From contig NZ_JAKZAM010000004.1 of the NCBI RefSeq assembly GCF_022538055.1, positions 1-64,000 of the forward strand: a stretch of 64,000 bases of DNA, given 5' to 3'. The DNA comes from Cognataquiflexum nitidum (GTDB taxonomy: Bacteria; Bacteroidota; Bacteroidia; Cytophagales; Cyclobacteriaceae). Made by a program: the position numbers and the translations under genes. Below the pieces are notes generated by a model. That model did not search any database and had not been told where the DNA came from. It saw only the letters and a program-made list of their open reading frames with translations. Shown here in pieces: positions 52,316-60,953 of the stretch. Numbering within the stretch: the stretch's first letter is position 1; the number at the start of each line of letters is the position of its first letter.

Positions 52316-52509
52316 CCCTTTTTTGTTTCGATTTTGGCCTGCTTAAGAATAGCATTCAACAATCCTTTCTTCACTTCTTTGGAAGCATGAAAAGGAACAG
52401 GAATAGTCCCATCTTTGGAAGAATGTTTCATGATCACATGACTGCCTGATTGTCGGATTTCATACCAACCGTCCTTTTTGAGAAGTCTCATGAGCTCACT
52501 GCTTTTCAT
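52312..52509 (-). CDS. hicA: HicA-type mRNA interferase toxin, 65 aa
   Basis: This is a compact dsRNA-binding-like fold with the catalytic histidine in SGSHVIMKH (His 24) and VPFHASKEVKKGLLNAILKQ. HicA toxins cleave mRNA. It is the first gene of the pair; hicB follows with a 4-nt overlap. The module sits between rhaI and the ebo cluster. Confidence 0.87.
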   Translation of the reverse strand: MKSSELMRLLKKDGWYEIRQSGSHVIMKHSSKDGTIPVPFHASKEVKKGLLNAILKQAKIETKKG

Positions 52510-52602
52510 CTCTGCAAAAGTAATAAAAATATTACTTCATAATGAGGATTTAATTTGGAAGTTGTCAGTGGAGACACTGACAACGGCAGTAAAAAAGATA
52601 TC

Positions 52603-53979
52603 TCAATTGCCAAATACCGATTTCAAAATCAAATCCTGGATTTCGATGGGGGAGAGTTTTTCTTTGGAATTCAATGCCGGATCTTGGCTGATAAATAGAG
52701 GATGGTCCAAACTGTCCTTGGGAATGGCGCCATGAGAACCTTTGACGAGGGTAGCATCCAATGGAATGATGTCCATCAGGTACCGGAAGCCAAGTTTTTT
52801 CTTCAGGATTTTGAGACCGACTGTGGCTTTTAGCATTTTGATTTTTGGGTCGGCAAACATCTCCACAGGATCATACCCCGGTTTGCGGTGGATGTCCACA
52901 CAGCGTGCGTAGTCCGGCGCTTTGGCATCATCCAACCAAAAATAATACGTAAACCAGGAATCCTTGTCAGCGACGGCGACCAATTCGCCTGATCTTTCAT
53001 GGTCGAGGTGATAGGCTTTTTTTCCTGCCTCATCCAAGACCATTTCTATACCGGAAATACTTTCTAACAAAGATTTCACAGCCGGAATGTCCTTTTTGTC
53101 TTTGACATAAATATGCGCTAATTGGTGGTCAGACACGGCAAAAGCTTTGGATGTCCCGGCGTCCAAAGTCTCCAATCCCAATTCGTTTTTGACAGCGATG
53201 TAGCCTTTTTCTCTCAAAATCCTGTTGATGTGGATCGGATGGTTGACAGTAGTGATGCCGTATTCGGACAGCAAAATCACCTTGGCACCTTGCTTTTCAT
53301 AGTACCCGATCAGGTCTTTGGCGACTTCATCTATTTCGCCCAATTCTTTTCCGATTTTGGAAAAATCAATGCCGCACTGTTGCAGCTTATAATCCAAATG
53401 GGGCAAATAGATCAGCGTCAGCGTTGGATTGTGCCATTCGTCTACTTTCTTGGAAGCTTCCGCAATCCATTTGGTTGATGTAATATTTGCATTGGGTCCC
53501 CAAAAGGAAAAAAGCGGAAATTGTCCCAATTCGTTTTGTAACCTGTCCCTCAGGTCCATGGGATGGCTGTGGCAATCAGGTAATTTTAGGCCGTTGGCCG
53601 GATAAAGCGGTCTTGGGGTAACCTGATAATCTGCGTTGGAGTACATGTTGTACCACCAAAACATGTTGGAAACCGTGAATTCAGGATTGATTTTTTTGGC
53701 AACATCCCAGATTTTTTCGGATTGGACCAAATGGTTGGACTGTCTCCAAAACTTGATTTCGCACTCATCCCTGAAATACCAACCGTTACCGACAATGCCG
53801 TTTTCGGAAGGCCATTTTCCTGTCAGGTAGACGGATTGTGCAGAACAAGTTACCGCAGGCAGGACGGGCTCGATGGTGGCGCTTTTACCTTTTGCGATCC
53901 AATCTCTCAAAAATGGGGTATGCTCGCCGATTACCCGACCGGATAAAGCGACGATATCTATGACTACTGTTTTTTTCAT
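52603..53979 (-). CDS. eboF: EboF-type alkaline phosphatase / nucleotide pyrophosphatase family protein
   Basis: This 458-residue alkaline phosphatase superfamily enzyme has an N-terminal metal site (VVIDIVALSGRVI), a nucleophile segment (LPAVTCSAQSVYLTGKWPSE) and further metal ligands (YLPHLDYKLQQCG, LLSEYGIT, SHGAIPKD). No signal peptide is visible. ATG 53979 overlaps the eboE stop by 4 nt, which sets the start. It is the last gene of an eboA-F set. The natural substrate is unknown. Confidence 0.85.
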   Translation of the reverse strand: MKKTVVIDIVALSGRVIGEHTPFLRDWIAKGKSATIEPVLPAVTCSAQSVYLTGKWPSENGIVGNGWYFRDECEIKFWRQSNHLVQSEKIWDVAKKINPEFTVSNMFWWYNMYSNADYQVTPRPLYPANGLKLPDCHSHPMDLRDRLQNELGQFPLFSFWGPNANITSTKWIAEASKKVDEWHNPTLTLIYLPHLDYKLQQCGIDFSKIGKELGEIDEVAKDLIGYYEKQGAKVILLSEYGITTVNHPIHINRILREKGYIAVKNELGLETLDAGTSKAFAVSDHQLAHIYVKDKKDIPAVKSLLESISGIEMVLDEAGKKAYHLDHERSGELVAVADKDSWFTYYFWLDDAKAPDYARCVDIHRKPGYDPVEMFADPKIKMLKATVGLKILKKKLGFRYLMDIIPLDATLVKGSHGAIPKDSLDHPLFISQDPALNSKEKLSPIEIQDLILKSVFGN

Positions 53980-55190
53980 GGATTGCTGCTGTTTTGTATG
54001 ACCCACTGCAGTTCCCGGATGATCGATCCTCCCAAATCAAGGTTGATGCTTTCCGGCAACACTTCCCAAGTGTATGTTTCCACTTCGAGGTGATTGCAGA
54101 CAGGGTCTTTGGCGATATAATCTAACACATCAAGGATGTCTTGTTGCGTGGAGGAAATTTTTCCATAGTCCGCTAGGAAAACTGGGACATGGTAATGGAT
54201 TCTCCATTCTTCCGAGGCTGTATTTTCCAATGTTTCCATGGCCTCCGGCAAATCATTGAAAGAAACCAAGCTGTTGTCAGAATTTCGGGCTACGACTTGG
54301 TGCAGGTATGTTGACTCTGCAAAAGGATGGAGCAATGATTCCAGTTCTTTCCTTGCAGCTTGGTCCCTGGGGATATTTACCTTCAATGCCGCACTGATCT
54401 GGATTTTTCCGATTTTGATTCCTGCTGATCGGAATGCCTGAAATATTTCAGAAGGTTTTTCATAAACTACCGCAAAATGGCAGACATCATAGCAGATCCG
54501 AATATGTTCTTTGAGACAGGATTCTGCCTCTTGGGAAGAGATTCCAAGTTTCTCGGTGAGGTATTTTCCTCCAACAGGGACTAACCAATTTTGATAGAAA
54601 TCAAGCACTTCCTGAGTGTTTTCTAAGATTCCGTCCGGTTCTGGCTCGATGTCAAGGTGCAGTAGTTTGCCTGAATTTTTATGGATTAAATATAGCTTTT
54701 CAGCGATTTTGGCAAGGTTCAGCGTGGAAGTCTGAATCGCTTGATCCAATTGAAATTTGTCCTTATACCAATGTCTGTAGGATAGCGGAGAAGTGGATAT
54801 GCCACCATCCATGCCTTCGGGAATGAGGGCTGCAAGGATATCGAAAAGTCTGTCCGTGTAGGACAATCTCTCCCGAGTCGTCCAATCCGGTTGATGGACT
54901 TCATCTTTGACGACCTGATTATGGAAACCTCCATATGGAAATCCATTGAAAGTAAATACGTAACAGTCGTTTGCGGCTAACCAAGATTTGAATTCCGCAA
55001 GGTTTTCGGTTTTTGCCAATTCCAGGCTAGCCTCATGGGAAGACCGGAGTCCGATTCCAAAAGGTGCGTTCGGAGAGACCTCAGCTTTTATCCTTGGGAT
55101 GTATTCTTTGAGATTTTGGAAAGTTGCCTCCCAGCTTTCTCCCGGATGGATATTGGTACAATAGGTTAAATGGTGACCGTTTTTAAACAT
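53976..55190 (-). CDS. eboE: metabolite traffic protein EboE
   Basis: This 404-residue xylose-isomerase-like TIM barrel starts HLTYCTNIHPGESW and has LHLDIEPEPDGILENTQEVL near 200-220 and ICYDVCHFAVVYEKP near 245. These are typical of EboE. In the cyanobacterial scytonemin system the ebo genes are needed for export of a precursor to the periplasm. The reaction of EboE itself is not established. It lies 34 nt after eboD and overlaps eboF by 4 nt. Confidence 0.9.
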   Translation of the reverse strand: MFKNGHHLTYCTNIHPGESWEATFQNLKEYIPRIKAEVSPNAPFGIGLRSSHEASLELAKTENLAEFKSWLAANDCYVFTFNGFPYGGFHNQVVKDEVHQPDWTTRERLSYTDRLFDILAALIPEGMDGGISTSPLSYRHWYKDKFQLDQAIQTSTLNLAKIAEKLYLIHKNSGKLLHLDIEPEPDGILENTQEVLDFYQNWLVPVGGKYLTEKLGISSQEAESCLKEHIRICYDVCHFAVVYEKPSEIFQAFRSAGIKIGKIQISAALKVNIPRDQAARKELESLLHPFAESTYLHQVVARNSDNSLVSFNDLPEAMETLENTASEEWRIHYHVPVFLADYGKISSTQQDILDVLDYIAKDPVCNHLEVETYTWEVLPESINLDLGGSIIRELQWVIQNSSNP

Positions 55191-55224
55191 GGGTTTATAG
55201 AATTAATCAAATTAAACCCAAAAA

Positions 55225-56379
55225 TCAGGAACGGGCAACAAGATTTTCTTGGTGAAACAATTTAAGCTGATCAATGGATTTCAAAATCAGTTCATTGTCC
55301 ATTTGGTGGACTTCAACTCCTTTGCCCATAGATTCCAAGAGGGTAATGGTGAGTTCACCGCCAAGATGCTCTCTGAACTCCTCCAAGCCTTTTAGCAATG
55401 CCTGACCGGACAATTCCAGGTTGTAGATTTCAAATCCTAGGGTTTTGATCAGGTTGATGATCCGCATCAGATCGGCTTGGCTGATCATTCCTTTGAGATA
55501 AGAATAAGTACTGTCCAAAGCAATTCCAATTGCAACTGCTTCACCATGTCTGACCTGATAGTGGGTGAGGTGTTCGAGTTTATGTGCCGACCAATGTCCA
55601 AAATCCAAAGGTCTTGCCGAACCCGTTTCGAATGGATCTTTGCCTGCAATATGATCCATGTGCATTTGGGCACATCTGATAATCAGTTCCTGCATAGGTT
55701 CCATCACCCTGTTTGCGAGCTGATCGGCATGTTTTTCCAACCACTCAAAAAAGCTCAAATCTTTGATCAGAGCCACTTTGATAGCCTCTGAAATTCCCGA
55801 TCTCCAATCCCGGTCGTCTAATGTAATAAGGAAATTAAAATCATTGATGACTGCAAAAGGAGGGGCAAAAGTGCCTAAGTAATTTTTCTTTCCGTAGGAA
55901 TTGATGCCGTTTTTGACGCCTACTCCGGAATCATTTTGTGAAAGTACAGTGGTCGGAATCCGGATATGCCTGATTCCCCTGTGGGAAATGGCCGCTGCAA
56001 AACCCACCATATCCAACACCGCTCCTCCCCCGATTCCCACGATATAAGAATGCCTGTCAATTCCGTAAATGCTGGTGGCATCCACGATTTTCTTGAAAAT
56101 GGTTTCATCGTTTTTGGATATTTCCCCACCGGGGACTACCAAAGGTTCTGAGTTTAACAAAAACTTGTTTTCGTAAGCTTTTGCGTATTCCTTGATATCG
56201 TTAAGGAGATTTGGAAAAGCATCTGCCACACCGCTGTCCACCACAAAAAAGGCTTTTGCTTTTTTTCCGTTGTCCAGAAAATCGGCAAGCACCGGGTTGT
56301 TAACATTAAAAATCCCTTCCAAAAAACAAACCTGATACCGAAACGGCACGGTGAAGGTCTGTTCAATAATCTTTTCCAT
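55225..56379 (-). CDS. eboD: EboD sugar-phosphate cyclase (dehydroquinate synthase-like)
   Basis: This 384-residue NAD-dependent cyclase resembles 3-dehydroquinate synthase and valiolone synthases. It has the NAD/metal segment YIVGIGGGAVLDMVGFAAA near 111-129, IPTTVLSQNDSGVGVKNGIN, and the metal ligands EAIKVALI and GHWSAHKLEHLTHYQVRHGE. The ebo context and this motif set favour a cyclitol-forming EboD over a shikimate enzyme. It probably makes a polyol head group used by the EboC prenyltransferase. Confidence 0.9.
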   Translation of the reverse strand: MEKIIEQTFTVPFRYQVCFLEGIFNVNNPVLADFLDNGKKAKAFFVVDSGVADAFPNLLNDIKEYAKAYENKFLLNSEPLVVPGGEISKNDETIFKKIVDATSIYGIDRHSYIVGIGGGAVLDMVGFAAAISHRGIRHIRIPTTVLSQNDSGVGVKNGINSYGKKNYLGTFAPPFAVINDFNFLITLDDRDWRSGISEAIKVALIKDLSFFEWLEKHADQLANRVMEPMQELIIRCAQMHMDHIAGKDPFETGSARPLDFGHWSAHKLEHLTHYQVRHGEAVAIGIALDSTYSYLKGMISQADLMRIINLIKTLGFEIYNLELSGQALLKGLEEFREHLGGELTITLLESMGKGVEVHQMDNELILKSIDQLKLFHQENLVARS

Positions 56380-56473
56380 TGGTATAAACTTAAATTATCA
56401 AAGTCTCTATTAAATCCTAAATATGACCTTTTTGTTTTGTTTGTGATTCAACGCAAAATAGACAAAAATCAGT

Positions 56474-57385
56474 TTAGGTGACGGCGAATTTTTTGGCAAG
56501 GTAAATTGAAATGGGCAATAACAATAATACAATTATACCAAATTGCCATCCGGCAAATGCCGCTGCAAGGGAAGCATTGAGGATAATCAGGGAAATTACT
56601 CCTGCCTTGACGGCCTTTCCTATCAGTTGGGGAATTTGTTCACGGATAGCTTTGATCAAAGGAGGGAATATCATGTAGGCAAATAAAGCCAAAAAAGGAA
56701 GGAGTTGTATGAAGCTTTTTCCTTCCAAAATACCCAAAATGACGATGGAAAGTATGATGGCGCCGTACATCATTCCGCCACCGATCAAGGCTTTTCTGTT
56801 TTTACCATGGACTTCCCCTCGACTTATCATGGTGATCGCAGCGACAAAAATCAGTGGAATAAATCCCAAATACCAATAGCTTTGAAGCATGACGGGGAAG
56901 GCGCTGATTCCCAAAAGCAGGTTTCCCGCACGGCAAAGGCCCATATTGATCGGTCCAAAAATAAACTGATGCTTGCCCCAATAATCATACAAGACCGCCA
57001 AAACAGCGACAGTCAAAGCAATTAGTGCGCTGAGCGTACTGACATTCCAAGCGGCAATAACTCCCATCACGAGCAACAGAAAAGCCATCAAAGCAGCTTT
57101 TCCTTTGGAAACTCTTCCGCTGGGAATCGGTCTTTCAGGTCTTTCTTTTGCATCCAATTCAGCATCAAACACATCATTGAATGCCACACCGCCGCCGTAC
57201 AATCCAATGGTGGAAAGTGTCAGCCAAAGAAGGTTGTGAAAGACGGGCGAGTCTATCAACTTGGTTTGGTCGGCAAAAATAACCAAGGCTCCGCCTGCGA
57301 TGGCGAAGCCTGCCCAAATATCAGCAATGGCAGTGACAATATTTGCGGGGCGGGTGAGTTGAAGGTAGGCTTTGATTTTTGACAT
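56474..57385 (-). CDS. eboC: EboC UbiA-family prenyltransferase
   Basis: This 303-residue integral membrane protein has about eight to nine helices. The two Asp-rich UbiA motifs are seen as NDVFDAELDAKERPERPIPS near 65-84 and a second, weaker region after DYWGKHQF. UbiA enzymes move a prenyl group onto an aromatic or polar acceptor in the membrane. It starts 2 nt after the eboB stop, so the two are coupled, and eboD follows after 94 nt. Confidence 0.9.
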   Translation of the reverse strand: MSKIKAYLQLTRPANIVTAIADIWAGFAIAGGALVIFADQTKLIDSPVFHNLLWLTLSTIGLYGGGVAFNDVFDAELDAKERPERPIPSGRVSKGKAALMAFLLLVMGVIAAWNVSTLSALIALTVAVLAVLYDYWGKHQFIFGPINMGLCRAGNLLLGISAFPVMLQSYWYLGFIPLIFVAAITMISRGEVHGKNRKALIGGGMMYGAIILSIVILGILEGKSFIQLLPFLALFAYMIFPPLIKAIREQIPQLIGKAVKAGVISLIILNASLAAAFAGWQFGIIVLLLLPISIYLAKKFAVT

Positions 57386-57387
57386 GC

Positions 57388-58296
57388 TTAATTCTCCACA
57401 ATGTCAGATCCTTCGACTCTTGGGGTCTGTCCGCCTCTAAGGACAGAGTTGCCAAATTGCCTTTCTCTTTGATCAATCGGTTCCGGTTTGAGCCAATCCA
57501 TCTCATCCATCTGTCCACTTTGGGAATAGGCTGTCAACGCATTTTGGTAGCAAGTCATGCGGATATGTTCTTCAGGAATTCCCATTTTGCGCATCAAAGC
57601 GGCTGTTTTTGGAACCGCCAAAGGATCGCTGATGCCCCAATCTGCGGCACTGTCTACAATAATCCTTTCGGGACCATAATGCTTTACAATCTCGGCCATC
57701 CGCTCACTTCCCATTTTGGTGTGTGGATAAATGGTAAATGCTGCCCAATAACCCCTGTCCAAAACCTCTTTGACGGTTTCTTCATTGTTGTGGTCGACGA
57801 TGACCATGCTTGGTGGTAGGCCGTGTTCTTCACTGACATCCATGCTGCGGTAAGTTCCTTTTTTCTTATCCCTATGTGGGGTATGGATCAAAACCGGAAG
57901 ATTCACTTCCTTTGCCAGTTCAAGTTGAAGGCGGTAAAAACGGTCCTCTGCTTCAGTTTGGTCATCGTAGCCGATTTCTCCGATGGCGACAACACCTTCT
58001 TTGCCTACATACAATGGCAACAATTCCATTACTTCTTCGGCCAAAGGCACATTATTGGCTTCTTTGGAATTCAGCCCCATGGTACAATAGTGGACGATGC
58101 CGAATTGCTTGGCGCGGAACCGCTCCCAACCAACCAAGGTGCTGAAATAATCTTTGAAGCTTCCTACCTCAGTTCGTGGCTGACCCAACCAAAAAGCCGG
58201 TTCGATGATCGCCACGATACCTGCTTTGCGCATGGCTTCGTAGTCGTCAGTAGTCCTGGAAACAACATGAATATGGGGATCTATAAACATTTCCAT
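57388..58296 (-). CDS. eboB: EboB TatD-family metal hydrolase
   Basis: This 302-residue TatD-like TIM barrel has metal ligands in FIDPHIHVVSR (His 8, His 10), VVAIGEIGYDD, PVLIHTPHR, VIVDHNNEE and VDSAADWG. Its true substrate is unknown; the family includes DNases and amidohydrolase-like enzymes. It follows eboA after a 338-nt gap that contains an inverted-repeat element, and it leads directly into eboC. Confidence 0.9.
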   Translation of the reverse strand: MEMFIDPHIHVVSRTTDDYEAMRKAGIVAIIEPAFWLGQPRTEVGSFKDYFSTLVGWERFRAKQFGIVHYCTMGLNSKEANNVPLAEEVMELLPLYVGKEGVVAIGEIGYDDQTEAEDRFYRLQLELAKEVNLPVLIHTPHRDKKKGTYRSMDVSEEHGLPPSMVIVDHNNEETVKEVLDRGYWAAFTIYPHTKMGSERMAEIVKHYGPERIIVDSAADWGISDPLAVPKTAALMRKMGIPEEHIRMTCYQNALTAYSQSGQMDEMDWLKPEPIDQRERQFGNSVLRGGQTPRVEGSDIVEN

Positions 58297-58381
58297 TGTG
58301 TGATATTTTTATGTGAGCAACCTAAACGATTTTCTTTTTAATTCAAAAACTAACTTGATTATTGGTCAATGGTTCGCTTTG

Positions 58382-58552
58382 CGTCATCCTGAAGGAGGTA
58401 CGACTGAAGGATCTGATTTTTTTGTTGAGACCCTTCTCCAATTGGATGATTACCAATGACAGGAATATAAGGGCCTTCATTTTGAGCATAGTGAAAGTTT
58501 TATAGAATGATGAGATTCTTCACCTCCGCAAGCTCCGGTTCAGAATGACGGT
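58382..58552. repeat. inverted-repeat intergenic element between eboA and eboB
   Basis: The left end reads CGTCATCCTGAAGGAGG and then GAAGGATCT (58382-58416). The right end is its inverted counterpart, GAGATTCTTCACCTCC followed by GGTTCAGAATGACG (58511-58550). The 171-nt unit resembles the widespread CGTCATTCTGAA...GAAGAATCT dispersed repeats of Bacteroidota. It has no coding capacity. It separates eboA from the rest of its operon and could form a long hairpin in RNA. Confidence 0.65.
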
Positions 58553-58634
58553 CCTTCATCGTTAACTCATTTCTGTTCACTTTTTTTACCATGATGAAAC
58601 ACTCAAAATGACAAAAAGATTAGCCTTACATATT

Positions 58635-59537
58635 CTATTTCGGCAGCGTTTCCTGAAATTCCTTTCCGATGGATTCCCAAGTAATTCCGCCTGTTTCGAT
58701 AGCTTCTTTGATGACATTGTTTTCGTCAAGCAGGTTCCTTGCTTTGTCAAAGCTGCTTTTACTGCAAGCCAATAGTGCTGCCTTTTCCTGAAGCGGGTCT
58801 CCGGTCTGTAACACTTTCTCTATATCCTTTATATTTTCTTCATTGATAAATGGTCCGACAAAACGCCAAAGTTCAGGCATTACATTACGGCCTGCTGCCC
58901 ATCTTTCATGAGCAAAGTCGATCAGGATATTGGCAAGTTGTGGATTGGCCCTCTCATCCGCTCCTTCGATTTGATATAATGGGCGAAGCAGGAAAATGGC
59001 TTTAATCACCATCTGATTCCAAGCCCTTTCATCAAAATTGGCTGCAGGGTATGGATTGTTTAGTGCAATGGCATCAAAGATTGAACTGATATTGGTTCTG
59101 AGACCTTCGATGGCCCTTTCCTTCATTTCTTTTTGGAATGGCATCAAAGGAATGGCGGCATAAAGCGATTGCTGTTCGTGCATGTCGCCGGTTTCAAACA
59201 GTTTATTCATCGCCGTCACCCAAGAGGTCGGGTCTCTTTCTTCAAAGTGAAGCAAAAGGTAAGCTCTTGCGGTCTGAAGTTGGTCCCAAGTATCGGGACG
59301 GAAACCTTGAAGCAAGGCATTTGCCTCAATTTTTTGGATATCAGAAAGTCTCAAAAGGTATTTTTTGAAATACCTTGATGCCTGGCCAAAAGCCATATAG
59401 AACTTCAAGTAAGAAGATTCATTTTGGATTTTTTCCTTTTGAAGCAAGAGCCATTCAATGGATTTTGGATCTGATTCTTGTTTTAACAGTTCAAAAAGAA
59501 AGGCTTTGGCTTTATCTAAATCTATAATTTTGTCCAT
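58635..59537 (-). CDS. eboA: EboA domain protein
   Basis: This 300-residue all-helical protein has the EboA pattern: WLLLQKEKIQNESSYLKFYM, RYFKKYLLRLS, GFRPDTWDQLQTARAYLLL and NFDERAWNQMVIKAIFL. No enzymatic motif is known for this family. It is the first gene of the eboA-B-C-D-E-F set on the minus strand. The 250-nt region upstream, shared with the divergent TolB-like gene, shows no further gene. Confidence 0.88.
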   Translation of the reverse strand: MDKIIDLDKAKAFLFELLKQESDPKSIEWLLLQKEKIQNESSYLKFYMAFGQASRYFKKYLLRLSDIQKIEANALLQGFRPDTWDQLQTARAYLLLHFEERDPTSWVTAMNKLFETGDMHEQQSLYAAIPLMPFQKEMKERAIEGLRTNISSIFDAIALNNPYPAANFDERAWNQMVIKAIFLLRPLYQIEGADERANPQLANILIDFAHERWAAGRNVMPELWRFVGPFINEENIKDIEKVLQTGDPLQEKAALLACSKSSFDKARNLLDENNVIKEAIETGGITWESIGKEFQETLPK

Positions 59538-59787
59538 GGTTTAGACTGTTATTTGGGTCAAATAAATCAGCATTTTAAAGTTAATGGTTTTTTTGAAAAT
59601 ATGGACGAGATCGATTTTGAAGGGGAAATTGTGACTTTGTTCTGTTTGCAAAAATTTGATTTGTTCTCTCTATGACCACCCCGGCGAAACAGTTGAGATT
59701 TTCATATTTATTTGATACAAATAACTTGAAATGAATGTTTGCAATTTAAGTTAAAAGTCTTGAAATTAACGATAGAATTAATGAGAT

Positions 59788-60672
59788 ATGAAACTGAGGG
59801 TAATTTTATTTTCTGCTTTGTGTTTTTGGGTGGCATCATGCTCTAATTTCCCAGAGCCTTCTCCTCAAAACTATGAACTGTTTGTAGGCGACAGCGACAG
59901 CTATCCAAAGTTCTCCCCTGACGGGGAATGGATCGCTTATTACCATTTTGATGCAGGGAGCCCCAAAAACCCTGATTATCCCACCGGACTGTATATCATT
60001 GACAGGAATGGACAGAACCGGAAACTGGTTCTGGAAGGAATTCACCTAAATCCTGCCTGGTCCCCGGACGGACAGTGGCTTGTATTTTCCTCATCAGGGC
60101 TTATTCAAAAATGTAAAAGTAACGGAGATAATTTGAGTTCGCTCAAATCTATGGAGTCAGGAGTGTATTTTTTTCCTGATTTTTACCCCGATGGGAATTT
60201 TTTAGTCTTTGACAGAATGGTTAATGTGGAAGGGAGTTTCAAAAAAGTTAATAGTGACCTATTATCGGAAATTCAATTTTTTTTTCCTGAAATTTCTACC
60301 GGTAGGGATCCAGAATTTTCACCTGATGGAAATTTTTTGACCTACATGAAAGGTTCTAGAGAATGGCCTCATTTTGAGATTTTTAGTTTAGAACTTAAAA
60401 GCGGAAAAGAAACTAGACTTACCATTTCAAACATGGACGACAAATCTCCAACATGGTCTCCTGATGGAAAAAAAATCGCTTGGTCCAGCAATGTGCAGAT
60501 CCATACTATGGATGCAGACGGTAAGGATCAAAAACCTCTCGTGTTTGGCGTTTACCCCTCCTGGTCGGTAAAAAATGAAATTGTTTATAGCCATGCCAAT
60601 GCTGACTATACAAAAGAAGTATTGTATATCATCGGGACTGATGGAAAGGACCGTAGGCAAATTACCTATTGA
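59788..60672 (+). CDS. TolB-like WD40 (PD40) repeat lipoprotein, 294 aa
   Basis: The lipobox WVASC (Cys near 18) follows a hydrophobic signal. At least five PD40 repeats follow: YPKFSPDGEWIAYYHFD, NPAWSPDGQWLVFSSSG, PDFYPDGNFLVFDR, DPEFSPDGNFLTYMKG and SPTWSPDGKKIAWSSN. The fold is a TolB-like beta-propeller, anchored in the cell envelope. It is a stand-alone propeller, not the Tol-Pal TolB. It ends 14 nt before the start of the S8 peptidase frame. Confidence 0.85.
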   Translation: MKLRVILFSALCFWVASCSNFPEPSPQNYELFVGDSDSYPKFSPDGEWIAYYHFDAGSPKNPDYPTGLYIIDRNGQNRKLVLEGIHLNPAWSPDGQWLVFSSSGLIQKCKSNGDNLSSLKSMESGVYFFPDFYPDGNFLVFDRMVNVEGSFKKVNSDLLSEIQFFFPEISTGRDPEFSPDGNFLTYMKGSREWPHFEIFSLELKSGKETRLTISNMDDKSPTWSPDGKKIAWSSNVQIHTMDADGKDQKPLVFGVYPSWSVKNEIVYSHANADYTKEVLYIIGTDGKDRRQITY

Positions 60673-60686
60673 TTTATCTTTGTAAT

Positions 60687-60860
60687 ATGAAAAGAACTTT
60701 ACCCTATTTTATTGTCGGTAGTTTTGCATTGGTTGTTTATGTTTTGGTTTTTTCTGTTAAAAAACCAAGCTCCAAAATCCAATTGGCTAAAGAAGAGGCT
60801 GTACTTATCCAACTCGAAAATGGCATATTGTCCGAAGAGTTTTATGATAATGGACTCTAA
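60687..60860 (+). pseudogene. 5' fragment of the S8 peptidase gene (signal peptide), cut by in-frame TAA
   Basis: ATG 60687 opens a 57-residue frame beginning MKRTLPYFIVGSFALVVYVL, a signal peptide. The frame meets TAA at 60858-60860 and then continues, in the same frame and without further stops, through ELNNNELKRLLLDFGIVSIK into the peptidase. The signal peptide and the protease are therefore one gene split by a single nonsense codon. A sequencing error, a recent mutation or readthrough are all possible. Confidence 0.65.
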
Positions 60861-60953
60861 GAACTTAATAACAATGAATTAAAACGTCTACTCCTTGATT
60901 TCGGCATAGTCTCCATAAAATCAGTATTTAAACATAGATATGATGAAAATGGG

